Shown here: positions 1 to 5,860 of the stretch, piece by piece
Layout of the letters: every line of letters starts with the position of its first letter
Position numbering within the stretch: the first letter of the stretch is position 1
From: Candidatus Cloacimonadota bacterium
Lineage (GTDB): Bacteria; Cloacimonadota; Cloacimonadia; Cloacimonadales; TCS61
Length of the DNA: 5,861 nt
Assembly: GCA_003647825.1 (NCBI GenBank)
Contig: QMNP01000117.1
Location: 1-5,861 of the forward strand
Reading direction: 5' to 3'
Program-made: the position numbers and the translations under genes
Notes under the pieces: model-generated
What the model was told of the DNA's origin: nothing
Database searches by the model: none
What the model saw: the letters and a program-made list of their open reading frames with translations, nothing else

Positions 1-1
1 A

Positions 2-973
2 ATTAACAAGAAAGTTATCGAAAAGAGCCATATCATCGATAATCTGAACGATGAAATTGCTAAAGTAGTTGTAGGACAGCGCTACATGATCAAACGAATG
101 CTGGTCGGGCTTCTGGCAGATGGACACATCCTTTTAGAAGGTGTTCCCGGACTGGCAAAAACATTAGCTGTAAATACATTAGCTAATACGATCAAGGCAA
201 GTTTCAAACGCTTGCAATTCACCCCAGACCTGCTGCCGGCTGATTTGGTTGGAACGCTTATTTACAATCAGAAGACCAGTGAATTCGTACCGAAGAAAGG
301 GCCAATATTCGCTAACTTCATTCTGGCAGATGAGATCAATAGAGCACCGGCAAAAGTGCAGTCTGCCCTATTGGAGGCAATGCAGGAAAGACAAGTTACC
401 ATTGGAGATACAACCTACCCGCTGGAAAAACCATTCCTGGTAATGGCTACCCAGAATCCGCTGGAACAGGAAGGCACCTATCCACTGCCGGAAGCTCAGG
501 TCGATCGTTTCATGCTCAAGCTTATCATAGATTATCCATCCAGGCAGGAAGAGGAACAGATCATGGATTTGATGGTTCGAGATGATAAAATAAAGATAAA
601 ACCAGTTATTAAACCAAAAGAAATCCTTGAGCTGCGCGAATTGGTGAAAGACATCTATATGGAAAGCAAAGTAAAAGATTATATTCTCGATCTGGTTTTT
701 GCTACCCGTGAACCAAAGAACTTTAAAAACCTGGCTGATCTGGAAGACCTGATAGATTGCGGAGCATCTCCACGAGCATCGATCTATTTAGCACGCGCTG
801 CCAAAGCTCATGCCTTCCTGGAACATCGCGGCTATGTAACTCCGGATGATATTAAAGCTGTTGGTAAAGATATTCTGCGTCATCGAATTATTCTAACTTA
901 CGAAGCAGAAGCAGAGCAGATAACTCAAGAAGATATCGTTAACAGACTTTTTGATGAAATTGAAGTACCTTAA
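2..973 (+). CDS. moxR: MoxR-family AAA+ ATPase, 5' end outside the window
   Basis: This is a cytoplasmic AAA+ ATPase of the MoxR family, thought to act as a chaperone on metal-binding or VWA-containing partners. The frame is open from base 2, giving 323 visible residues. The family motif VVVGQ lies at visible residues 22-26, upstream of the first in-frame ATG (base 86), so the true start is left of the window and probably only a few residues are missing. Numbered from base 2, Walker A (GVPGLAKT) is at 47-54, Walker B (FILADE) at 106-111, sensor 1 (ATQNP) at 149-153, a candidate arginine finger R169 in QVDRF, and sensor 2 (GASPRA) at 254-259 at the start of the helical lid. All ATPase residues look intact. 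It opens the Bat cluster and is followed by its usual partner, a DUF58 gene, after 136 nt. Family assignment is firm; the client protein is not known. Confidence 0.95.
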   Translation: MNKKVIEKSHIIDNLNDEIAKVVVGQRYMIKRMLVGLLADGHILLEGVPGLAKTLAVNTLANTIKASFKRLQFTPDLLPADLVGTLIYNQKTSEFVPKKGPIFANFILADEINRAPAKVQSALLEAMQERQVTIGDTTYPLEKPFLVMATQNPLEQEGTYPLPEAQVDRFMLKLIIDYPSRQEEEQIMDLMVRDDKIKIKPVIKPKEILELRELVKDIYMESKVKDYILDLVFATREPKNFKNLADLEDLIDCGASPRASIYLARAAKAHAFLEHRGYVTPDDIKAVGKDILRHRIILTYEAEAEQITQEDIVNRLFDEIEVP

Positions 974-1109
974 GAAATTGAAGATTAATCGAATTAAGTA
1001 ATCCACGAGTCCCATCGTGGAAGAAAAATTTAAATTGAATATTTACAGGAATTGACTCATAAGTAAAGCGTTGGGTTAAGGACTGTTATAAATATGGAAT
1101 GATGTAAAC
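974..1109 (+). other. 136-nt gap between moxR and the DUF58 gene
   Basis: This gap is long for a Bat cluster, where these two genes usually sit close together. It contains a perfect 7-bp inverted repeat (1002-1021) and otherwise AT-rich sequence. A TTGACT at 1052-1057 has no convincing -10 box at normal spacing. Just before the DUF58 start there are two tiny open frames, ATG GAA TGA at 1094-1102 and ATG TAA at 1102-1107. I see no coding sequence of useful length. Confidence 0.6.
1002..1021. repeat. Perfect 7-bp hairpin between moxR and the DUF58 gene
   Basis: The arms TCCACGA (1002-1008) and TCGTGGA (1015-1021) are exact reverse complements around the 6-nt loop GTCCCA. The hairpin begins 28 nt after the moxR stop. 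The sequence after it is A-rich (AAGAAAAATT on the coding strand) without a T tract, so it does not look like an intrinsic terminator. It may be a dispersed intergenic palindrome, an mRNA processing or stability element, or a protein site. The pairing is directly visible; the role is unknown. Confidence 0.65.
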
Positions 1110-1991
1110 ATGGAAACATCAGATATAATAAAGCGAATACGCAAGATAGAGATCACAACCAGGAATATGGTGAACGATCTCTTCTCCGGTGAATATCACA
1201 GCCTGTTCAAAGGACAGGGCCTGGAATTCTCGGAAGTACGGGAATATATGGAAGGTGACAGTTTCCGTCAGATCGACTGGAACGTAACAGCCCGTCATGG
1301 GCATCCCTTCATCAAGAAATTCGAAGAGACTAGAGAGCTTAATGTTATGTTCCTGGTGGACAGCAGTGCTTCTACCCTATTTGGAACCAGAAGCTATCTG
1401 AAATCTGAACTGATAACTGAAATTACGGCTGTACTTTCATTTTCGGCTTTGAACAATAATGATAAAGTTGGATTATTGCTGTTTACCGATGAAGTAGAAA
1501 AATATATACCTCCCCGCAAAGGTAAGAAATCAGCTCTCAGGATTTTAAGGGATATTCTCTATTTCGAACCTAAGAACGTAAAAACAAATATTACTAAAGC
1601 TGTGGAATATATTTATCGTCTTATCAAAAAACGCAGCATTATTTTTGTGATCTCAGATTTTCTGGATAAGGATTATGACGACAGTTTGAAACTACTGGCA
1701 AAAAAGCATGATGTAATTGCTCTTCGCATTACAGATCCAGCTGAATCTGAACTGCCTGACGCCGGTATTTTAAAGTTACAGGATCCTGAATCAGCTGAAA
1801 CCTTACTGGTAAATTCTTCCAGCCGTTCGGTTCGTGAAAAATACAGAAAAGCAATTCAAAAACAAGAATTAGAATTAATCGAACGATTTCGCAGGATCAA
1901 AGTTGATATGGTAAATCTGACAACCGATAAACCTTATGCTCCTGAGCTTATGAAGTTCTTTAAGTTCAGGATTAGAATGAGAAACCGATAA
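1110..1991 (+). CDS. DUF58 family protein with VWA-like fold, MoxR partner
   Basis: A soluble protein of 293 residues with no signal peptide or membrane segment, so most likely cytoplasmic. The DUF58 signature is complete at residues 44-62 (REY, GD, then RQIDW and AR). A VWA-like domain follows, with the metal-site motif DSSAS at 84-88, a likely metal-site threonine at T159 (KTNI) and ISDF with D183. The C-terminal 30 residues are rich in K and R. DUF58 proteins are coded beside MoxR ATPases in many phyla and are believed to be partners in the same chaperone-like complex; that pairing is seen here. ATG 1110 is the only possible start: the frame upstream meets a stop at 1089-1091 with no other start codon between. 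The ribosome site is weak (GGAA near 1096). This is the short soluble form of DUF58, lacking the N-terminal membrane spans found in longer members. Confidence 0.93.
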   Translation: METSDIIKRIRKIEITTRNMVNDLFSGEYHSLFKGQGLEFSEVREYMEGDSFRQIDWNVTARHGHPFIKKFEETRELNVMFLVDSSASTLFGTRSYLKSELITEITAVLSFSALNNNDKVGLLLFTDEVEKYIPPRKGKKSALRILRDILYFEPKNVKTNITKAVEYIYRLIKKRSIIFVISDFLDKDYDDSLKLLAKKHDVIALRITDPAESELPDAGILKLQDPESAETLLVNSSSRSVREKYRKAIQKQELELIERFRRIKVDMVNLTTDKPYAPELMKFFKFRIRMRNR

Positions 1992-1997
1992 TATTCA

Positions 1998-2033
1998 TCC
2001 TTCGCTTGTGATCCCTGAGCGGAGTCGAAGGAC
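1998..2033. repeat. Inverted repeat and copy 1 of the CTGAGC-TCGAAGGAC element
   Basis: In the 52-nt gap after the DUF58 gene, TCCTTCG (1998-2004) and CGAAGGA (2026-2032) form a perfect 7-bp inverted repeat with a 21-nt loop. The right half contains CTGAGC (2015-2020), then GGAG, then TCGAAGGAC (2025-2033). The same words with a 3-nt spacer (TTA) occur at 5067-5084. From memory, this resembles short intergenic repeats seen many times in unrelated bacterial genomes in the forms CTGAGCGGAGTCGAAGG and CTGAGCTTGTCGAAGG; I could not check this. The similarity between the two copies in this window is directly visible. Confidence 0.7.
2028..2032 (+). promoter_or_regulatory. Likely ribosome binding site (AAGGA) inside the repeat
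   Basis: AAGGA lies 11 nt before the ATG at 2044 and is the only Shine-Dalgarno-like sequence near that start. It forms part of the right arm of the 1998-2032 inverted repeat, so in a folded transcript it would pair with TCCTT at 1998-2002 and be hidden. Whether the fold forms while the upstream gene is translated is unknown; the stop codon of that gene ends at 1991, just before the left arm. Confidence 0.55.
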
Positions 2034-2043
2034 ATAAATAATA

Positions 2044-2982
2044 ATGAAGAAATTTATAATACTCGTAATTTTAATAATTCCACTTCTGGGATTTTCCCAG
2101 AGTCTGGATCAAAAACTGGTTAAACCGCAAAAGCTCTATGTAGGAACACCATTCCATGTTCTCGTAGATATTACAACTACTCAAACCGACAGCATCTTCG
2201 CAACTCCTGTCGATACATTGGATGTTTTTATTCTTCGTGATATGAAATCGGAAGATATTTTGGAAAATGACACCAGAACAACCAAACTTGATCTAACCTT
2301 CCAGCCATTTGATACAGGTGAATTCACCTTCCCTAAATTGGAGTTTGCAGTTGTTTCGGAAAACGATACAACTTTTCTTAACACAAATGAATTCCTTCTC
2401 AATATCGAATCTGTTCTTACGGACAGCAGTGACGTAGTTATGGATATTGCAGATCCACTGAAAGTAAATCTGGGATTCTGGGATTACTTCTTCCCGATTC
2501 TGGCTTTGATCATTATCATTCTGGCAATTGTGTTTATCAGCAAAGTTTTAAAGAATCGTGATGCAAAAACGGAAATACCGGTGATCATGGATTCACGACC
2601 ACCCTACCAGATCGTATTGGAGCTTCTAAAAAAATTAAACCAGGAAAATTTACCGGCCAAAGGTGAATTTCTGCGTTTTCATTTCCGGCTTTCTTATCTT
2701 TTACGATTGTTCATAGAATTGCATTATAAGATCACTGCTGTAGAAATGACAACCAGCGAGATTCGATCTGATCTGCAGCTGGATGATTTCAAGGAAAAAT
2801 CTCAGATCATAGATTTTCTAACTTTTGCAGATAAAATAAAGTTTGCCAAATTCCAACCAACTGTAGATGAATCTATTAAAGCTGAAACCTGGCTGGAAAA
2901 ATACCTGAAAAGTTTTAAAGAAACAACAATCAAACCGGAAGCCGAAAAATCAGAAGATAATCAGGAGGAAACAAATGCTTGA
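2044..2982 (+). CDS. Bat-cluster membrane protein, periplasmic beta domain and cytoplasmic tail (DUF4381-like)
   Basis: 312 residues in three parts. A signal peptide covers about 1-19 (MKKF, hydrophobic run, GFSQS). A beta-rich domain at about 20-140 contains the FQPFDTGEFTFP segment (86-97), which resembles BatD-type periplasmic domains. A membrane span at about 148-167 is followed by basic residues (KVLKNR), placing the rest in the cytoplasm. The tail (about 185-292) has EFLRFHFRLSYLLRLFIE followed by MTTSEI (235-240) and FADKIKFAKFQP (261-272), the pattern of DUF4381-like proteins coded between DUF58 and BatA in Bat clusters. The last 20 residues are acidic and probably disordered. The stop overlaps the batA start by 8 nt, so the two are probably translationally coupled. 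With a domain on each side of the membrane, it could link the cytoplasmic MoxR/DUF58 pair to the periplasmic VWA proteins; that role is inference, and the family assignment is by pattern only. Confidence 0.8.
   Translation: MKKFIILVILIIPLLGFSQSLDQKLVKPQKLYVGTPFHVLVDITTTQTDSIFATPVDTLDVFILRDMKSEDILENDTRTTKLDLTFQPFDTGEFTFPKLEFAVVSENDTTFLNTNEFLLNIESVLTDSSDVVMDIADPLKVNLGFWDYFFPILALIIIILAIVFISKVLKNRDAKTEIPVIMDSRPPYQIVLELLKKLNQENLPAKGEFLRFHFRLSYLLRLFIELHYKITAVEMTTSEIRSDLQLDDFKEKSQIIDFLTFADKIKFAKFQPTVDESIKAETWLEKYLKSFKETTIKPEAEKSEDNQEETNA
2963..2968 (+). promoter_or_regulatory. Strong ribosome binding site (AGGAGG) for batA
   Basis: A full AGGAGG lies 6 nt before the batA ATG, inside the end of the preceding gene. 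It fixes the batA start at 2975 and shows that this organism uses classical Shine-Dalgarno pairing, which is rare in typical Bacteroidota. Confidence 0.9.
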
Positions 2983-3964
2983 GTTTGTAAATCCCAACTG
3001 GTTATGGGCTTTATTGATTCTTATTCCAATTTTATTGTTTGAAATTTTTGTAAAGCAGAAAAAACAGATCAGATTGATCCACAGCCGCGTTTCATTACTC
3101 AAGGAAATCGCCGGTTCTGGTTGGTTCTACCAATATATTCCAATTCTAATACGATCTCTGGTTATTATTCTTTTAATTATGGCTTTAGCACGTCCAAGAT
3201 TAGCTCATAAACGTCAACAGATCACGGGTAAAGGTATTGATATCATTTTGGCTATTGATGTTAGCGGCAGTATGAAAGCCGTCGATTTTAAGCCTACAAA
3301 TCGTTTGGAAGCTGCTAAGAAAGTAGCTGTAAATTTTATCAATAATCGGCATAATGACCGCATCGGTACAATTGTTTTCTCCGAAAATGCTCTCACCCAA
3401 TGTCCACTTACACTTGATTATAATATTCTGATGACGATCATGGATAACATCCAGATAAATGAAGATGCAAATGGAACAGCAATTGGAATGGGTTTGGCTA
3501 CTGCTGTGGCACGTTTAAAGGAGTCGGAAGCAAAATCAAAAGTGATAATTCTGATTACAGATGGACGAAATAATGCCGGAGAGATCGACCCTTTAATGGC
3601 TGCTGATCTAGCTGCAACTTATGACATCAAGGTTTACCCGATTGGTGTCGGCAGCGAAGGAATGGTAGATTATCCTGTGCAGACGGCTTTCGGCACCCGC
3701 TATCAAAAAGTAAAGATCGAAATCGATATGGATGTTTTGAATAGAATCGCAGAAATAACAGGAACAGAACGAGCCCGACGTGCTACCAACACCGAAGAAT
3801 TGAAAACTATTCTTAAATATATTGATGAAATGGAAAAAACTGAGATCAAGATAAATGATTACTACATTTACCAGGAATTATTCTGGAGATATCTAATTGC
3901 AGCGTTTGTGCTGTTAGCTCTTGAGTTCATATTTAGAATTATTATTAAAAAAGAAATTCCGTAG
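2975..3964 (+). CDS. batA: BatA, membrane-anchored VWA protein
   Basis: 329 residues, the usual BatA length. Two membrane spans (about 9-26 and 57-73) come before a VWA domain (about 87-285), and a third span closes the protein (about 305-323). The loop between spans 1 and 2 and the C-terminal end are rich in K and R, so the VWA domain should face the periplasm. The metal-ion site is complete: DVSGS at 95-99, T168 in GTAIGMGL, and D196 in ITDG. The segments DFKPTNRLEAAK (104-115), TQCPLT (141-146) and YPIGVGSEGM (221-230) are strongly BatA-like. In Bacteroides fragilis the Bat locus was linked to oxygen tolerance; in general these proteins are thought to act with the MoxR ATPase on envelope proteins. 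One small departure is TGTERARRAT at 262-271, where relatives as I remember them usually have glycine plus an aromatic residue before RAT. Confidence 0.93.
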   Translation: MLEFVNPNWLWALLILIPILLFEIFVKQKKQIRLIHSRVSLLKEIAGSGWFYQYIPILIRSLVIILLIMALARPRLAHKRQQITGKGIDIILAIDVSGSMKAVDFKPTNRLEAAKKVAVNFINNRHNDRIGTIVFSENALTQCPLTLDYNILMTIMDNIQINEDANGTAIGMGLATAVARLKESEAKSKVIILITDGRNNAGEIDPLMAADLAATYDIKVYPIGVGSEGMVDYPVQTAFGTRYQKVKIEIDMDVLNRIAEITGTERARRATNTEELKTILKYIDEMEKTEIKINDYYIYQELFWRYLIAAFVLLALEFIFRIIIKKEIP

Positions 3965-3967
3965 TTC

Positions 3968-3973
3968 AGAGGG
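3968..3973 (+). promoter_or_regulatory. Ribosome binding site (AGAGGG) for batB
   Basis: AGAGGG lies in the 14-nt gap between batA and batB, 5 nt before the ATG at 3979, and supports that start. Confidence 0.75.
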
Positions 3974-3978
3974 AAAAT

Positions 3979-4992
3979 ATGCGTTGGGGTAATCCTTATT
4001 TATTGTTGTTGTTAATTATCGTACCGGTTCTGTTCATCTTTATCGGAATGGCAGAGATGCGGCGCAAAAAGAATTTTAAGAAATTTGCTGATAGCAGATT
4101 CTACGATTTCTTTATGCAGGAATTCTCGCCTTTTCACTGGTCGCTGAAAAATGTAATATTCAGCCTGGCAGTATTCTTCCTGATAGTTGCTGTTGCCCGA
4201 CCCCGCTGGGGAAAAGAAGTGCAGATCATGAAGAAAGAAGGGATCGACGTTGTAGTTTGCATCGATGTATCCAAAAGTATGGATGCACAAGACATTCAGC
4301 CCAGTCGTATCGAACGAGCCAAAGATCAGATCTCGCTTTTTATCGATCAGCTGAAAGGAGATAGAATTGCCATTGTAGCGTTCGCAGGACAGAGTTTTGT
4401 ACAATGTCCCCTCACAGACGATTACGGAGCAGCAAAGTTGTTTTTGAACCTTTTAGATACAGAAACTGTTCCATCATACGGAACTGATATCGGCGGAGCA
4501 CTGGAAAAAGCTATCTCTCTATTTGGAGAGAAAGAAAAACACAAGGTTATAATCGTAGTGAGTGATGGTGAAGATCTGGAAGCAAATGCACTGGAAATCA
4601 CTAAAAAGGTAGCAAAGCAGAACGCAATAGTTTATACATTGGGAATTGGCTCACCGGAAGGAAGTACAATTCCAGTACGGGATGATTCCGGCAATATTGT
4701 TTATGCTAAAGATGATAAAGGTGATATAGTTTTTACAAAACTGGATGTAAGCACATTAACTCAGATCGCAAAAACCGGTAATGGCCGCTTCTTCCCCATT
4801 ACACCGCAACAATCTGAGATCTTTGAAATAATGAAAAATATCAATTCAATCGAGAAAAAGAAATTTGATTCAAAAGAATTTGTGCGTTACAAAGAGCAAT
4901 ATAAATATTTTGTTATAGCTTCACTTCTTTTGCTAATCATCGAATCGATGATAATTTACAAAAAGAAAGTGAAGTTTAAAAGGGTAATCTAA
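3979..4992 (+). CDS. batB: BatB, membrane-anchored VWA protein
   Basis: 337 residues with the same plan as BatA: membrane spans at about 7-24 and 56-73, a VWA domain (about 88-290), and a last span at about 309-327 ending in a strongly basic tail (YKKKVKFKR). The positive-inside rule again puts the VWA domain in the periplasm. The metal site is intact, with DVSKS at 96-100, T169 in GTDIGGAL, and D196 in VSDGED. VQCPLT occupies residues 141-146, exactly where BatA has TQCPLT, so the two are clearly paralogs. Residues 235-254 consist of two imperfect 10-residue units, DDSGNIVYAK and DDKGDIVFTK, probably a beta hairpin; I recall a similar segment in other BatB proteins. It starts 14 nt after batA and is almost certainly co-transcribed with it. 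BatA and BatB probably work as a pair. Confidence 0.93.
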   Translation: MRWGNPYLLLLLIIVPVLFIFIGMAEMRRKKNFKKFADSRFYDFFMQEFSPFHWSLKNVIFSLAVFFLIVAVARPRWGKEVQIMKKEGIDVVVCIDVSKSMDAQDIQPSRIERAKDQISLFIDQLKGDRIAIVAFAGQSFVQCPLTDDYGAAKLFLNLLDTETVPSYGTDIGGALEKAISLFGEKEKHKVIIVVSDGEDLEANALEITKKVAKQNAIVYTLGIGSPEGSTIPVRDDSGNIVYAKDDKGDIVFTKLDVSTLTQIAKTGNGRFFPITPQQSEIFEIMKNINSIEKKKFDSKEFVRYKEQYKYFVIASLLLLIIESMIIYKKKVKFKRVI

Positions 4993-4994
4993 AA

Positions 4995-5096
4995 ATGAAA
5001 TTTGAAGTATTGAACATTGAAATTTACTCCTTTGCCTGTATCAACCGTCAACTGCCGGACACAGTTCTGAGCTTATCGAAGGACGAAGCGATATGA
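4995..5096 (+). CDS. Possible 33-codon leader ORF ending on the batC start codon
   Basis: An open frame of 33 codons fills the gap between batB and batC. It begins at ATG 4995 (MKFEVLNIEI...), two bases after the batB stop, with AAGGG at 4980-4984 as a possible ribosome site 10 nt upstream. It ends in TGA at 5094-5096, which overlaps the batC ATG as ATGA. The last third reads through the repeat at 5067-5084 (LSLSKDE). Peptides of this kind often appear as artefacts where such repeats are translated, so it may not be a real protein. If it is translated, ribosomes finishing on it could restart on batC. No domain or signal peptide is recognised. Confidence 0.3.
   Translation: MKFEVLNIEIYSFACINRQLPDTVLSLSKDEAI
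5028..5083. repeat. Possible long-range pairing that hides the batC ribosome site
   Basis: TCCTTTG (5028-5034) can pair with CGAAGGA (5077-5083) over 7 bp, including one G-U pair, around a 42-nt loop. The loop can itself hold a 5-bp hairpin, AACTG (5050-5054) with CAGTT (5062-5066). The layout is like that before the third gene, but the pairing is weaker and the loop longer, so chance is a fair explanation. Confidence 0.35.
5067..5084 (+). repeat. Copy 2 of the CTGAGC-TCGAAGGAC element
   Basis: CTGAGC (5067-5072), a 3-nt spacer TTA, and TCGAAGGAC (5076-5084) match copy 1 at 2015-2033 except for the spacer (GGAG there). Both copies lie in gaps of the same cluster, in the same orientation, and end shortly before a start codon. 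Confidence 0.65.
5079..5083 (+). promoter_or_regulatory. Likely ribosome binding site (AAGGA) for batC, inside the repeat
   Basis: AAGGA lies 9 nt before the ATG at 5093, a good distance. It favours that start over the in-frame ATG at 5105, which would be 21 nt away. As before the third gene, the site is supplied by the conserved TCGAAGGAC of the repeat. Confidence 0.6.
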
Positions 5097-5860
5097 AAAT
5101 ATTTATGAGAAAATTAATAATTTTAGTATTTGTTTCTACCATATTTCATCTTTCAGCCGATATGTTGAATTACGACAAAGCCCTTTCTAATTTGAAAGGA
5201 GTTAAATATTACAATAATGGAGATTACGGTAAAGCCGACAGCTTGTTCAATGAAAATGCCATAAAATACCCTGACGACAGCAGGCTTCATTATAATCAAG
5301 GTAATGCAAAATATAAAAACGGGCAGCTGGAAGATGCTGAATATTCTTACAACCTGGCTTTAAAGAATAATAAATTCAAACAACGATCTGAAGCTTTGCA
5401 GAATCTGGGAAATGTGAAATTCCAGCAAAAAGATTATCAGAGCGCTATTAAAAATTATAGAGATGCCTTGGTGGAAGATCCTGATAATATGGATGCACGT
5501 TTTAACTATGAATTAGCAGCCAGAATGCTGCAAAGGCAGCAAGAACAAAAACAGAACCAGCAGCAGGATTCCGATAAAGAAAACGAAGAAGAAAAAGATA
5601 AACAAGATCAACAGCAGCAGCAAAAGCAAGACGAACAAAAACAGGATGAAAAGCAGGAACAGCAAAAGCAGCAGCAGCAGGAAGAAAAGAAATCAGAAGA
5701 ACAGAAACAGCAGGAAAAACAGCAGATGAAAGAAAAAGAAAAGAAAAAAGAAGATGCTGAAAAGATATTGAAAGCACTTCTGCAAAAAGAAAAAGAAGAG
5801 ATGAAGAAAGAAAAGCAGAAGATGAACGTTGACAAAGAAAAGAAAGGAAAATACTGGTAG
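5093..5860 (+). CDS. batC: BatC-like periplasmic TPR protein with Q/E/K-rich tail
   Basis: 255 residues, complete, with the stop at 5858-5860. A signal peptide covers about 1-22 (MKIFMRK, hydrophobic stretch, LSA), so the protein should be exported. About three TPR units follow: 36-62 (GVKYYNNGDYGKADSLF), 63-96 (LHYNQGNAKYKNGQLEDAEYSY) and 98-131 (ALQNLGNVKFQQKDYQSAIK), with a start of a fourth at 133-146. Residues 148-220 are almost only Q, E, K and D and probably form an extended or coiled-coil region. The end, DAEKILKALLQKEKEEMKKE (221-240) followed by KGKYW, fits the BatC pattern as I recall it, a conserved helix and a short basic-aromatic terminus. TPR domains bind other proteins, so BatC probably contacts the periplasmic VWA domains of BatA and BatB; that is inference. 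It follows batB after a 100-nt gap, and batD would be expected next. Confidence 0.88.
   Translation: MKIFMRKLIILVFVSTIFHLSADMLNYDKALSNLKGVKYYNNGDYGKADSLFNENAIKYPDDSRLHYNQGNAKYKNGQLEDAEYSYNLALKNNKFKQRSEALQNLGNVKFQQKDYQSAIKNYRDALVEDPDNMDARFNYELAARMLQRQQEQKQNQQQDSDKENEEEKDKQDQQQQQKQDEQKQDEKQEQQKQQQQEEKKSEEQKQQEKQQMKEKEKKKEDAEKILKALLQKEKEEMKKEKQKMNVDKEKKGKYW

Noticed and set aside
86..88. ATG 86 as the start of the moxR gene
   Set aside because: The frame is open back to base 2 and the upstream residues include the conserved VVVGQ motif, so the gene begins outside the window.
1002..1030. Hairpin after moxR as an intrinsic terminator
   Set aside because: The stem is followed by AAGAAAAATT-type sequence without a T tract on either side that would suit termination in the operon direction.
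1017..1055. 12-codon GTG frame in the moxR-DUF58 gap
   Set aside because: Starts inside the hairpin arm, lacks a ribosome site, and is too short to support.
1052..1092. TTGACT as a -35 box for a promoter before the DUF58 gene
   Set aside because: At 17 nt spacing the -10 position reads GTTAAG; the nearest TATAAA (1087-1092) is 29 nt away, too far for a standard promoter.
2008..2037. Short GTG-started frame (VIPERSRRT) across repeat copy 1
   Set aside because: Only nine codons, no ribosome site, and it reads through the repeat; most likely chance.
4012..4404. 130-codon open frame on the minus strand inside batB
   Set aside because: It lies wholly opposite a clear BatB coding sequence, and its translation shows no domain or sensible composition.
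5502..5835. Two minus-strand open frames opposite the batC tail
   Set aside because: They are the reverse complement of the CAG/GAA/AAA-rich stretch, giving runs of C, F and S or A, F and V; this is an effect of low complexity and not a gene.
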